DNA from: Mycobacteroides abscessus ATCC 19977
GTDB taxonomy: Bacteria > Actinomycetota > Actinomycetes > Mycobacteriales > Mycobacteriaceae
DNA: 64,000 nucleotides
Assembly (NCBI RefSeq): GCF_000069185.1
Contig: NC_010397.1
Span: forward strand, 1,488,001-1,552,000
Direction of reading: 5' to 3'
Under the pieces are notes generated by a model. That model did not search any database. It had not been told where the DNA came from and saw only the letters and a list, made by a program, of their open reading frames with translations. Positions 33,112-43,500 of this stretch are shown piece by piece (position 1 is the stretch's first letter; the number at the start of each line of letters is the position of its first letter). Made by a program: the position numbers and the translations under genes.

Positions 33112-34863
33112 ATGGACACTCAGGCTGGCGGCATCAAGAAGGGTGTGGCAATGGCGATTGACCGGGATATCGACAAGGACCAAGACGAGGAGCAGGAAAC
33201 AGCACCAGCCGCCGCATCGAAGACCACGAGGCCCGGATGGTGGGTGAGGCAGTACACCTTCACCGGTACCGCAGTTGGCCTGGTCTTTCTTTGGCTGTCG
33301 ATGACACCGTCGCTGCTGCCGCGCGGCCCGCTGTTCCAGGCATTGGTGAGCGGAGGATCGGGTGCGATCGGTTACGCGCTCGGTGTGCTCGTGGTCTGGC
33401 TGGTGCGGTACATGCGGTCGCAGGATTCGAGTCCGAAGGCTCCGCCCGTCGCCTGGCGGATCCTCGTTGTCCTCGGGCTGATCGGCACCGTGCTGATGAT
33501 CGTCTGGTTCCACTTCTGGCAGGACCGTGTGCGCGATCTCATGGGCGTACCCCGGCTGAGTTTCTGGGCACATCCACAGACGGCCGTGATGTCGATCATC
33601 GTTCTGTTCGTTCTGGTGGAAATGGGACAGCAGATTCGCCGGCTGATCCTGTTTCTCATTGAGCGGCTCAACCGCGTTGCCCCCAAACGCGTCTCGGCGG
33701 TGGTGGCCGTCACGCTGGTGGTGGTCCTCGCGATGGCGCTCATCAACGGCGTGGTCGTCAGGGTGGCGATGGACTTCCTGAACAACACCTTCTCGGCGGT
33801 GAACAACGAGGAGAATCCGGATAACCCAGCACCAACCACATCGCTGCGGTCCGGTGGGCCCGGCTCGTTGGTGTCCTGGGCGTCGCTGGGTAACCAGGGT
33901 CGCGCCTTCGTCGGCGGCGGCGCCACGGCGCAGGAACTCTCGGCGTTCAACAAGACTCCGGCTACCGAACCGATCCGCGCGTACGCCGGTCTGGAATCTG
34001 CCGACGGTATCAAGGCGACCGCGGAGCTCGCCGCGCGTGAACTTGAGCGTGAGGGCGGACTGCACCGGAAGGTGGTGGCGGTAGCCACCACAACGGGAAC
34101 CGGATGGATCAACCAAGCCGAGGCGGATGCGCTCGAATACATGTACAACGGCGACACCGCGATCGTGAGCATGCAGTACTCGTTTCTGCCGAGCTGGCTC
34201 TCGTTCCTGGTGGACAAGGAGAACGCGCGTCAGGCGGGGCAGGCACTGTTCGAGGCGGTGTCGGCACGGGTGCGAGCCATGCCGGAAGCTGTGCGGCCCA
34301 AGCTCGTAGTGTTCGGGGAAAGCCTTGGATCGTTCGGCGGCGAAGCGCCGTTCCTTTCGGTGAACAACATCGTTGCCCGCACCGACGGTGCGCTGTTCTC
34401 CGGTCCCACGTTCAACAACTCGATGTGGCTGGAAGCCACGCACAACCGCGATGACGGATCGCCGGAGGTGTTGCCCATCTACGACCAGGGAAGGAACGTC
34501 CGATTCGTCTCGCGCCCAGAGGATCTCAAGCGTCCAGCCGATCCATGGGCGCGCCCGCGCATCGTCTATCTACAGCACGCGTCGGACCCCATCGCCTGGT
34601 TCAACCCGGATCTGATCCTGAGCAAACCCGACTGGCTGCGTGAACCTCGCGGCTACGACGTGTTGCCGAGCATGGAATGGATACCGTTCGTCACGTTCCT
34701 GCAGGTGTCTGCCGATATGGCGGTCGCGGTCGATGTTCCCGATGGGCATGGCCACGTCTACGTCAAGGCTGTTGCCGATGCATGGGCGGCGGTTTTGCAG
34801 CCCCCGGGATGGACACCGGAGAAGACCCAGCGGTTGCGGCCGCTCCTGCACTCCGGCGCGTAG
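33112..34863 (+). CDS. Membrane-anchored alpha/beta hydrolase (DUF2319/PF10081 type)
   Basis: A protein of up to 583 residues. An acidic N-terminus precedes four hydrophobic segments (about residues 52-70, 80-105, 125-145, 155-175, plus one near 205-225) and then an extracytoplasmic hydrolase domain. The nucleophile elbow is FGESLGSFGGEA (about 403-414). The family is found in actinobacteria and annotated as alpha/beta-hydrolase; its substrate is not known. ATG 33112 touches the palindrome; ATG 33151, with GAAGGG 8 bp upstream, is an equally good start. Confidence 0.82.
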   Translation: MDTQAGGIKKGVAMAIDRDIDKDQDEEQETAPAAASKTTRPGWWVRQYTFTGTAVGLVFLWLSMTPSLLPRGPLFQALVSGGSGAIGYALGVLVVWLVRYMRSQDSSPKAPPVAWRILVVLGLIGTVLMIVWFHFWQDRVRDLMGVPRLSFWAHPQTAVMSIIVLFVLVEMGQQIRRLILFLIERLNRVAPKRVSAVVAVTLVVVLAMALINGVVVRVAMDFLNNTFSAVNNEENPDNPAPTTSLRSGGPGSLVSWASLGNQGRAFVGGGATAQELSAFNKTPATEPIRAYAGLESADGIKATAELAARELEREGGLHRKVVAVATTTGTGWINQAEADALEYMYNGDTAIVSMQYSFLPSWLSFLVDKENARQAGQALFEAVSARVRAMPEAVRPKLVVFGESLGSFGGEAPFLSVNNIVARTDGALFSGPTFNNSMWLEATHNRDDGSPEVLPIYDQGRNVRFVSRPEDLKRPADPWARPRIVYLQHASDPIAWFNPDLILSKPDWLREPRGYDVLPSMEWIPFVTFLQVSADMAVAVDVPDGHGHVYVKAVADAWAAVLQPPGWTPEKTQRLRPLLHSGA

Positions 34864-34904
34864 CGGGCCGCCCGCCCGGGGCGAATGTTCCGTACGGTGG
34901 CGGG

Positions 34905-35756
34905 GTGAGTCACACCCTGGGGTCGAGTAATTACGTGACCACTGCCGACGGGCGTGCGTTGCATTATCAGGTGGCCGGCAGTGGTGAACCGACCGTTGTC
35001 TTCGAATCGGGAATGGGATTCTCGCGCACGGCATGGGGTTTGGTGCAACCCCTTGTCGCTCGGCGGCTTCGGTCGGTGGTCTACGACCGTGCCAATCTGG
35101 GACGCAGCGATGACGATCCCGCGCCGCGCACGCTGGAACGCATCACCGGGGATCTGGATGCGCTGCTGACGGCGCTCGGATCGGGCCCGTACATCCTGGT
35201 GGGCCACAGCTATGGCGGCACCATCGCCCTGGCCGCCACGGCGACCGAGCCGTCGCGTATCGCGGGCGTCGTGCTTGTCGATCACTCTGACGAGAACCTC
35301 GAGGCGTACTACCGCCCGGCCTCGCCGGGCATGCGGCTTCTTGGCCTGGCCCACCGCGCGGCGCTGGACATATTGGGCCGGGTGGGTTTGTTGCCTCATG
35401 TGGTTCGCCGCATGATGCCCCGGATGCCACGCGATGTCCTCGACGACATGGTGTCCGAAGATCTCACGCCGCGGGCCAGGCGAGCCGCCAATGAGGAGGA
35501 CCGCCGGTTTGTCGCGGGCATGACAGAGCTGCGCAGTAACCCGCCTGCCCTCGACGGCGTCCCCGTCACCGTCATATCGGGTGCGCGCGCGGAACTTCTC
35601 AACGAGGAGACGCGGTCGGAGTTGAACGCCGCACACCAAATGACCGCACGTCGCCTCGGGGCACGTCATGTTGTCGCCCGCAAATCCGGGCATCAAGTTG
35701 TGCTGACCGAACCGCGCTTGATCGCCGACGAGGTGTTTCGGATTGCCGGCGCCTAG
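34905..35756 (+). CDS. Alpha/beta hydrolase
   Basis: A 283-residue soluble hydrolase. Key motifs are VVFESGMGFSRTAW (oxyanion region), ILVGHSYGGTIAL (nucleophile Ser in GHSYGG, about residue 103), and the C-terminal KSGHQVVLTEP with the catalytic His. GTG 34905 is chosen because the open frame upstream belongs to the previous gene. Substrate cannot be told. Confidence 0.87.
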   Translation: MSHTLGSSNYVTTADGRALHYQVAGSGEPTVVFESGMGFSRTAWGLVQPLVARRLRSVVYDRANLGRSDDDPAPRTLERITGDLDALLTALGSGPYILVGHSYGGTIALAATATEPSRIAGVVLVDHSDENLEAYYRPASPGMRLLGLAHRAALDILGRVGLLPHVVRRMMPRMPRDVLDDMVSEDLTPRARRAANEEDRRFVAGMTELRSNPPALDGVPVTVISGARAELLNEETRSELNAAHQMTARRLGARHVVARKSGHQVVLTEPRLIADEVFRIAGA

Positions 35757-35866
35757 CGCAGGTGTGTGTCGCGTGTGACAAGCGTGGCTGCGGTGTTTGT
35801 TGAGGCCACTGTCGTAATCTGAGGCTTGAGTTTTTGGAGTGCTCAGAACGGCCTGGTGAGATTGCA

Positions 35867-36583
35867 GTGGTTCCCATATCCCGTCGGGATGTCCTCAAAT
35901 ATGCCGCTGCCATACCGGCGGCGGCGCTCGCGGGTGCGGTGTCGGCGGCAGCGCCACGTGCGAACGCGGCGTCGTTGGGAACTCTCATCGACTATGCCGG
36001 CGGTGTCCCCACCCCCGAGTCGATCAAGGCCGCCGGGCACCTGGGCGCTATTCGGTACGTATCGGATCCGCGCAGTCCGGGGCTGTCGGCAGGCAAACCC
36101 ATCAAGCTTGCCGAGGCACGCGACTTGTACCGAGCCGGTCTGAAGATCGTGTCCAACTACCAGTACGGCAAGCAGGACACCGCTGACTGGCTCGGTGGCC
36201 ACGATGCGGGCATCAAGCATGCGCAGCGGGGCTGGCAATTGCATATCGCTGCCGGTGGTTCCTACAACGTGCCCATCTATGTCTCAATCGACGACAACCC
36301 CACGCCCGAGCAATACAAGAACCAGGTCGCACCGTATTTGAAGGCGTGGGAGACGGTGCTGGGACACCAGCGCACGGGCCTATACGGGAACTCCAAGACC
36401 ATCGACTGGGCTCTGCAGGATGGGCTGTGCTCGTATTTCTGGCAACACAACTGGGGGAGTCCCAAGGGCTTCGTGCATCCCGAGGCACATCTACATCAGT
36501 TCGAGATCGACAAGCGTCAGGTCGGTGGAATCGGCGTCGATCTCAATGACATCCTGAAGCCCAATTTCGGGCAGTGGGTTTAG
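35867..36583 (+). CDS. Tat-exported DUF1906 glycoside-hydrolase-like protein (Rv2525c-like)
   Basis: A 238-residue secreted protein. The Tat motif SRRDVLKYAA is followed by a hydrophobic alanine-rich segment and a probable AxA cleavage at PRANA. The mature domain starts LGTLIDYAGGVPTPESIKAA and contains VPIYVSIDDNPT and GLYGNSKTIDWA, typical of DUF1906 (TIM-barrel, GH25-like). Rv2525c sits beside fas in M. tuberculosis and has been linked to cell-wall homeostasis. GTG 35867 places the RR near the start; TTG 35834 is an alternative. Confidence 0.87.
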   Translation: MVPISRRDVLKYAAAIPAAALAGAVSAAAPRANAASLGTLIDYAGGVPTPESIKAAGHLGAIRYVSDPRSPGLSAGKPIKLAEARDLYRAGLKIVSNYQYGKQDTADWLGGHDAGIKHAQRGWQLHIAAGGSYNVPIYVSIDDNPTPEQYKNQVAPYLKAWETVLGHQRTGLYGNSKTIDWALQDGLCSYFWQHNWGSPKGFVHPEAHLHQFEIDKRQVGGIGVDLNDILKPNFGQWV

Positions 36584-37598
36584 CGCCTGATTCAGCGAAC
36601 GCGCGGTCGGATTCCCTCCGTGGTCGCCCTACGGGCCGCGCGGAACCGGTGCGGCCTCTGTGTCCACACGGTGCCCGGTGCGGGCCCGTGAAGCGGGGCG
36701 TTCTGGCCGGCTGGTGATCGCAGGTGAGGGCGTACGAGATCGATCCGGCTTACCCGCAAGCGCGGTAGGAGCGTGGTTGCGTGGGCTATCCACCGAAACG
36801 GATCTCAGGCCTCCAACGCTGAGGCCTGGCTGATCCGATTGTGCTGAACTTCGGGGGCGATTGTCCTTCTTGATGTTTCGGCTCGGCCGACCCGCCAACC
36901 ACGCCGTTTCGGCCTGTTCAGAAACGGCGATGGAGATGCCGCAACACGGCCGCTGCGCGCAGGGGGACAACCGCCCAGACCGGATCGATACGACCGGGTC
37001 GCGGGCCCGACCGCAGGCGCGGGAGGCTGAGTCCTTCGCCGGAATGGCGATGCCGGCCGAGTCGATAACCTATCCGAGGAGACGTGTGCGAGGTGGTGCG
37101 CTGGCCGGGATCGCGCAACGGGACAAACCTCATTAGTCACACCAGTCACATGGGTTGCAACGGCGCGGCAGTGTTAGCAAACATTCGGCACACGTTCTGA
37201 TTTCTTGCCCTGCTGGCATCCTTGGTAGAGCCGCCCACGCCGACACGCGCGAATGTGGTCGGCGCCACCCAAACGCAACATAACGATTCGATAACAATCG
37301 ATGTCTGATCTGCGATGTTATACCTACTCGACCGTAACCACCTGCATGCAGCACGTTTGATTCGGCGGTTAGTTGCCAGCGCCTGGCCTGGTGTTACGTA
37401 AGCGGTGGTTACTCCCGCGTAGAACTCGGCAGTAACTATTACGCCAGAAGAAATCGCAACCCCTCTTATGACACTCTTAAGTCCGGACCCTGCGGTGATG
37501 GTGCAGATGAACGTGCCACAACACGCCCCCGATCGACAGAGACGACGACACGGGTGCGGCTGGACTCACGACTGACGGAAAGACGGGTAGGCGGCGAC
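36584..37598. other. About 1 kb non-coding region upstream of fas
   Basis: No frame here has a recognisable protein. The first half holds an 8-bp hairpin, CAGGCCTC (36806-36813)/GAGGCCTG (36821-36828). The second half is AT-richer, with direct repeats ATAACGATTCG (37280-37290) and ATAACAATCG (37291-37300), an ATAACA/TGTTAT pair (37291-37296, 37316-37321), TTACGTAA (37394-37401) and a GTTACT/AGTAAC pair (37408-37413, 37431-37436). The last ~320 bp probably hold the fas promoter and FasR sites; that is inference. Confidence 0.55.
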
Positions 37599-40500
37599 GT
37601 GACGATCAATGAATACGACAAGGTGACCAGCTCTGAGGACCCCGACGCCAACGGTGCGGTCGATCCGGGTCCCAGCGCGGGTCCCGCGCTGATCGATCGT
37701 CTGGAGTCCGGTGAGCCGTATGCGGTGGCATTCGGCGGGCAGGGCAGCGACTGGTTGGAGTCGCTCGCTGACCTGGCCGCCTCGGCCGGCATCGAATCGG
37801 AGCTGGCCACCCTGGCTGGTGAGGCCGAGCTGCGCCTGGAGCCTGTCGCCAAGGAACTCGTCGTGGTGCGTCCCGTCGGTTTCTCACCGCTCACCTGGGT
37901 ACGTGCGTTGACCGCCGAAGAGCCCGTGCCCGCCGCCGCGCAGCTCACCTCTGCTGCGGTCTCCATGCCCGGTGTGCTGCTGGCGCAGTTGGCCGCGGTT
38001 CGCGCGTTGAAGATCCAGGGGCTGGATCTGGCTCAGCTGCCCCCGGTGGCGGTCATCGGCCATTCGCAGGGAGTATTGGCCGTCGAGGCGCTCAAGGCCC
38101 ATGGCGCCCGCGATGTCGAGCTGCTGGCCATCGCCCAGCTGGTGGGTGCGGCGGCCACGCTCGTCGCGCGCCGGCGCGGCATCGTGGTGCGCGGTAACCG
38201 CACCCCCATGGTGTCGGTGACCAACGTCGACCCCGAACGCATGAAGGCGTTGCTCGACGAGTTCGCCCAGGACGTGCGCACGGTTCAGCCGCCCGCGCTG
38301 TCCATCCGTAACGGCCGCCGTTCCGTGGTGATCACCGGCACTCCCGAGCAGTTGTCACGATTCGAGCTGTACTGCGAGCAGATCGCCGAGCGGGAAGCCG
38401 CCGAGCGCAAGGACAAGGTGCGCGGTGGCGCTATCTTCAGCCCGGTGTTCGACCCGGTCGACGTCGAGGTGGGCTTCCACACGCCGCGTCTGGCCGACGG
38501 TGTCGAGATCGCCGGCCGCTGGGCGGCTGCGGCGGGTCTGGACGTCGAGCTGACCAAGTCTTTGACCGAGGCCATCCTCGTCACTCCCGTCGACTGGGTA
38601 AATGAGGTGAACCATGTCGCCGACGCCGGCGCGCGCTGGATCCTTGATCTAGGTCCCGGCGACCTGCTCACCCGGCTGACCGCCCCCGTCATCCGCGGCC
38701 TGGGAATCGGGATCGTGCCGACCGCCACCCGTGGCGGACAGCGGAACCTCTTCATGCACGGCGCGGTTCCCGAGGTGGCCCGGGCGTGGACCTCTTTCGC
38801 GCCCACAGTGGTGTCGCTGCCGGACGGCTCGGTCAAGCTGTCCACCAAGTTCACCCGCCTCACCGGACGTTCGCCGATCCTTTTGGCGGGCATGACGCCG
38901 ACCACCGTGGACGCCAAGATCGTTGCGGCTGCGGCGAATGCGGGCCACTGGTCCGAGCTCGCCGGTGGTGGGCAGGTCACCGAGGAGATCTTCAGTAAGC
39001 GCATCGAGGAACTGACCGGGCTGCTGGAGCCGGGTCGTCAGATCCAGTTCAACTCGCTGTTCCTCGACCCCTACCTGTGGAAGCTGCAGGTGGGTTCGAA
39101 GCGCCTGGTGCAGAAGGCCCGTCAGGCCGGGGCGCCGATCGACGGTGTCGTCGTCACCGCCGGTATCCCGGAGCTGGAAGAGGCCGTCGCGCTTATCGAT
39201 GAGCTCACCGAAATCGGGTTCAGCCACATCGTGTTCAAGCCGGGCACCGTCGAGCAGATCCGCTCGGTGGTGCGTATCGCGGCTGAGGTTCCGACCCGGC
39301 CGATCATCATGCACGTCGAGGGCGGTCGCGCGGGTGGTCACCACTCGTGGGAAGACCTCGACGACCTACTGCTGACCACCTACTCGGAGCTGCGTTCGCG
39401 CTCCAACATCACCGTGTGTGTGGGCGGGGGCATCGGCACGCCCGAGCAGGCCGCCGAATACCTCAGTGGCCGTTGGGCACTGAAATTCGGCTTCCCGCTG
39501 ATGCCGGTCGACGGCATTCTGGTCGGCACCGCGGCCATGGCCACCCTGGAAGCCACCACGTCGCCGTCGGTCAAGCAGATGCTGGTGCAGACCCAGGGCA
39601 CTCCGGAATGGGTGCCTGCCGGAAAGGCGCAGGGCGGCATGGCCTCCGGGCGCAGCCAGCTGGGCGCGGATATTCACGAGATCGATAACGCGGCATCGCG
39701 TTGCGGTCGTCTGCTCGACGATGTCGCCGGTGACGCCGACGCGGTGGCCAAGCGCCGCGACGAGATCATCGCCGCGATGGAGTTGACCGCCAAGCAGTAC
39801 TTCGGTGATGTCGCCGAAATGAGCTACGCCCAGTGGCTCAACCGCTACGTGGAGCTGTCCATCGGTGACGGTGACAGCACCGCGGACACCGCCGTCGCCC
39901 ACTCGCCGTGGCTGGACATCACCTGGCGTGATCGCTTCGAGCAGATGCTCAAGCGTGCCGAGGCTCGCTTGCACCCCAAGGATTTTGGTCCTGTCGAGAC
40001 CCTGTTCGCCGACGACACGCTTTTGGAGCGCCCGGCGGAGGCGATTGCTGCCCTGCTGCAGCGCTACCCGGACGCCGAGTCCGTCAAGCTGCACCCGGCG
40101 GATGTGCCCTTCTTTGTCGCGCTGTGCAAGACGCTGGGTAAGCCGGTCAACTTCGTGCCCGTCATCGACAAGGATGTGCGCCGTTGGTGGCGCAGCGACT
40201 CGTTGTGGCAGGCGCACGATGCCCGCTACACCGCCGAGCAGGTATGCATCATCCCGGGCACCGCTGCGGTGGCCGGCATCACCCGGGTCGACGAGCCCGT
40301 GGGCGAGCTGCTGAACCGATTCGAGCAGGCCGCCGTCGATGAGGTCGTGGCCGCAGGAGTGGAGCCGCTGCCGGTTCGTTCGCGGCTACGCCGCCGCTGG
40401 GACGTCGAGGGCCCGTTGGCTACCGTCTTGGACGCGCCAGATGTGTTGTGGTCCGGACGCATTGCCGTCAACCCGGTACACCGGATTGCCCCGGATGGAG

Positions 40501-43500
40501 CCTGGCAGGTCTTCGAGGATCGCACCGCCTCGCACCCGTCGACCGGCGCGCGCCTGGAGGTCATCGGAGCCGCGGGGTCGGCGACATCATCAGAGGCCGA
40601 CGGCATCGTCAGATTGAGCGTGCCGCTGTCCGGAACATGGGTCGACATCGATCTGACGCTGCCCACCACCACTCGCGACGGCGGCACCCCGGTGGTGACC
40701 ACCGAAGCCGCATCCGCCGCCATGCGGACCGTGCTCGCGGTGGCCGGGGGCGCCGATACTCCTGAAGGCCTTCCGCCGGTGGAGAATGGCATCGCACGCG
40801 TTGTCGCGCACTGGGATCCGGAACGCGTCGCAGACCACACCGGCGTCACCGCGGTGCTTCCGGCACCGCTGGCTCCCGGATCTTCCGTCGTGCCGGACGC
40901 GCTGGTCGGACTGTGCTGGCCCGCGGTCTTCGCCGCCATCGGCGACGCGAAGACAACGGACGGCACCGGTGTGATCGAGGGTCTGCTCTCGCTCGTACAT
41001 CTGGATCACGCCGCTCACCTGATGGCTGATCTGCCTGCGGAGAGTGCCGAACTGACCGTCACCGCAACGGCTTCCGCGGCTATCGACACCGAGGTGGGCC
41101 GGGTTGTCCCAGTTGACGTCACCGTGGCGGCAGCCGATGGCGCCGTGCTGGCCACTCTGCAGGAGCGGTTCGCCATCCTGGGCCGCAACGGAGCCGCCGA
41201 GCTCACCGACCCGGTGCGGGCTGGTGGCGCGCTCTCCGAGCATGAGGTGGACACCACGCGTCGTCGCCGTCGTGATGTCAAGATCTTCGCGCCCACCGAT
41301 ATGAGTGCGTTCGCGGTGGTCTCGGGCGATCACAACCCGATCCACACCGACAAGTCCGCGGCGCTGCTGGCCGGCCTGGGATCGCCCATCGTGCACGGCA
41401 TGTGGCTCTCGGCTGCCGCCCAGCACGTGGTCACCTCGGCCGACGCCTCCAGCACGCCGCCACGCACCCTGATCGGCTGGACCTCCCGCTTCCTGGGCAT
41501 GGTGCAGCCGGGTGACGAGGTAGACATCCGTGTGGATCGGGTCGGAATCGACTCCGGGGCGGAGGTTGTCGAGGTTCAGGCCAAGGTGGGCGCCGACCTG
41601 GTGATGTCGGCCACCGCGCGGCTCGCGGCACCGAAGACGGTGTACGCCTTCCCGGGGCAGGGCATCCAGCACAAGGGCATGGGCATGGACGTGCGCTCGC
41701 GTTCCAAGGCCGCCCGCAAGGTCTGGGACAAGGCCGACAAATTCACCCGCGATCGCCTCGGCTTTTCGGTGCTGCACGTGGTCAAAGACAACCCGACCAG
41801 CCTCATCGCCGGTGGCGTGCACTATCAGCACCCCGAGGGCGTGTTGTATCTGACGCAGTTCACCCAGGTCGCCATGGCGACCGTCGCGGCGGCGCAGATC
41901 GCGGAAATGAAGGAGTCGGGATCGTTCGTCGAGGACGCCATCACCTGTGGTCACTCCGTGGGCGAGTACACCGCGCTGGCGACGGTCAGCGGGGTCATCG
42001 AACTGGAAGGTCTGCTGGAGGTCGTGTTCCACCGCGGATCGGCGATGCACGACATCGTGCCGCGAGATGAGCTGGGGCGCAGTAACTACCGTCTGGCCGC
42101 GATCCGGCCGTCGCAGATCGGTCTGGACGACGCCGACGTGGATGCGTTTGTCGCCGAGATTGCCGAGCGCAGCGGCGAATTCCTGCAGATTGTGAACTTC
42201 AACTTGCGCGGCTCGCAGTACGCGATCGCCGGCACGGTGCGTGGTCTGGAACTGCTGGAGGCCGAGGTCGAAAGGCGCCGTGAAGAGTTCGGCGGCCGGC
42301 GCTCGTTCATCCTGGTGCCCGGCATCGACGTGCCGTTCCACTCCAAGGTGCTGCGGGTCGGTGTCGCCGAGTTCCGTCGGTCGCTGGAGCGGGTGCTGCC
42401 GATGGACGGCGACCCGAACCTGATCATCGGCAAGTACATCCCGAACCTGGTGCCCAAGCCGTTCACCCTGGACCGCGAATTCATCCAGGAGATCCGCGAT
42501 CTGGTTCCGGCCGAACCGCTTGACGAGGTGCTTGCAAACTACGACACCTGGCGTAACGAGAAGCCGGTCCTGTTGTGCCGCAAGGTTCTTATCGAACTAT
42601 TGGCATGGCAGTTCGCGAGCCCGGTGCGGTGGATCGAGACCCAGGATCTGCTGTTCACGGAGGAGGCCGCGGGCGGTCTTGGCGTGGAGCGCTTCGTCGA
42701 GGTGGGCGTGAAGTCGGCGCCGACGGTCACCGGGCTGGCCAACAACACGCTGAAGCTGCCCGAATACAGCCACAGCTCCATCGAGGTGCTCAACGTCGAG
42801 CGTGATCATGCGGTGCTGTTCGGAACGGACAGCGATCCCGAACCCGAGCCCGAAATCGAAGAACCGGTGGAAAGCACTGCGGCTGCCTCCGGTTCCGTCG
42901 AGGCAGCTCCGGCTCCTGCCGCAGCTCCCGCAGCCCCCAGCGGCGGTCCGCGTCCGGACGACCTCGGGTTTGACGCCTCCGACGCCACCCTGGCGCTGAT
43001 CGCGTTGTCTACCAAGATGCGCATCGACCAGATCGAGCCGGTGGACTCCATCGAGAGTCTCACCGACGGTGCCTCCTCGCGCCGCAACCAGCTGTTGGTG
43101 GACCTGGGGTCCGAACTGAACCTCAGCGCGATCGACGGTGCCGCGGAAGCCGATTTGTCGGGGCTGCGTGTGCAGGTCACCAAGTTGGCACGCACCTACA
43201 AGCCTTTCGGCCCGGTGCTTTCGGACTCGATCAACGATCAGCTCAAGACGGTCTTCGGCCCGTCGGGCAAGCGTCCCACCGCTATCGCCGAGCGCGTCAC
43301 CAAGACCTGGGAACTCGGACCGGGCTGGGTCAAGCACGTCACCGTCGAACTGGCACTGGGTACCCGCGAGGGCACCAGCGTCCGTGGCGGAGACCTCGGT
43401 GGTCTGGCACCCAGCACGCTGGCCGACGGCAATGCCGTGGATACCGCGATCGACGCCGCGGTGGCGGCGGTGGCCGGCCGTCATGGTGTGGGCGTGACGC

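Noticed and set aside
32890-34443. 517-codon minus-strand frame opposite the membrane hydrolase
   Set aside because: Histidine/arginine-rich shadow of a well supported plus-strand gene; no domain.
36805-37149. Short frames of about 90-115 codons in the gap before fas (both strands)
   Set aside because: No ribosome-binding site, no similarity I recognise and low-complexity composition; the region is better described as non-coding.
40590-42341. 583-codon open frame on the minus strand inside fas
   Set aside because: It is antisense to the conserved dehydratase-transferase region of FAS-I, has no recognisable domain and reflects third-position GC bias.
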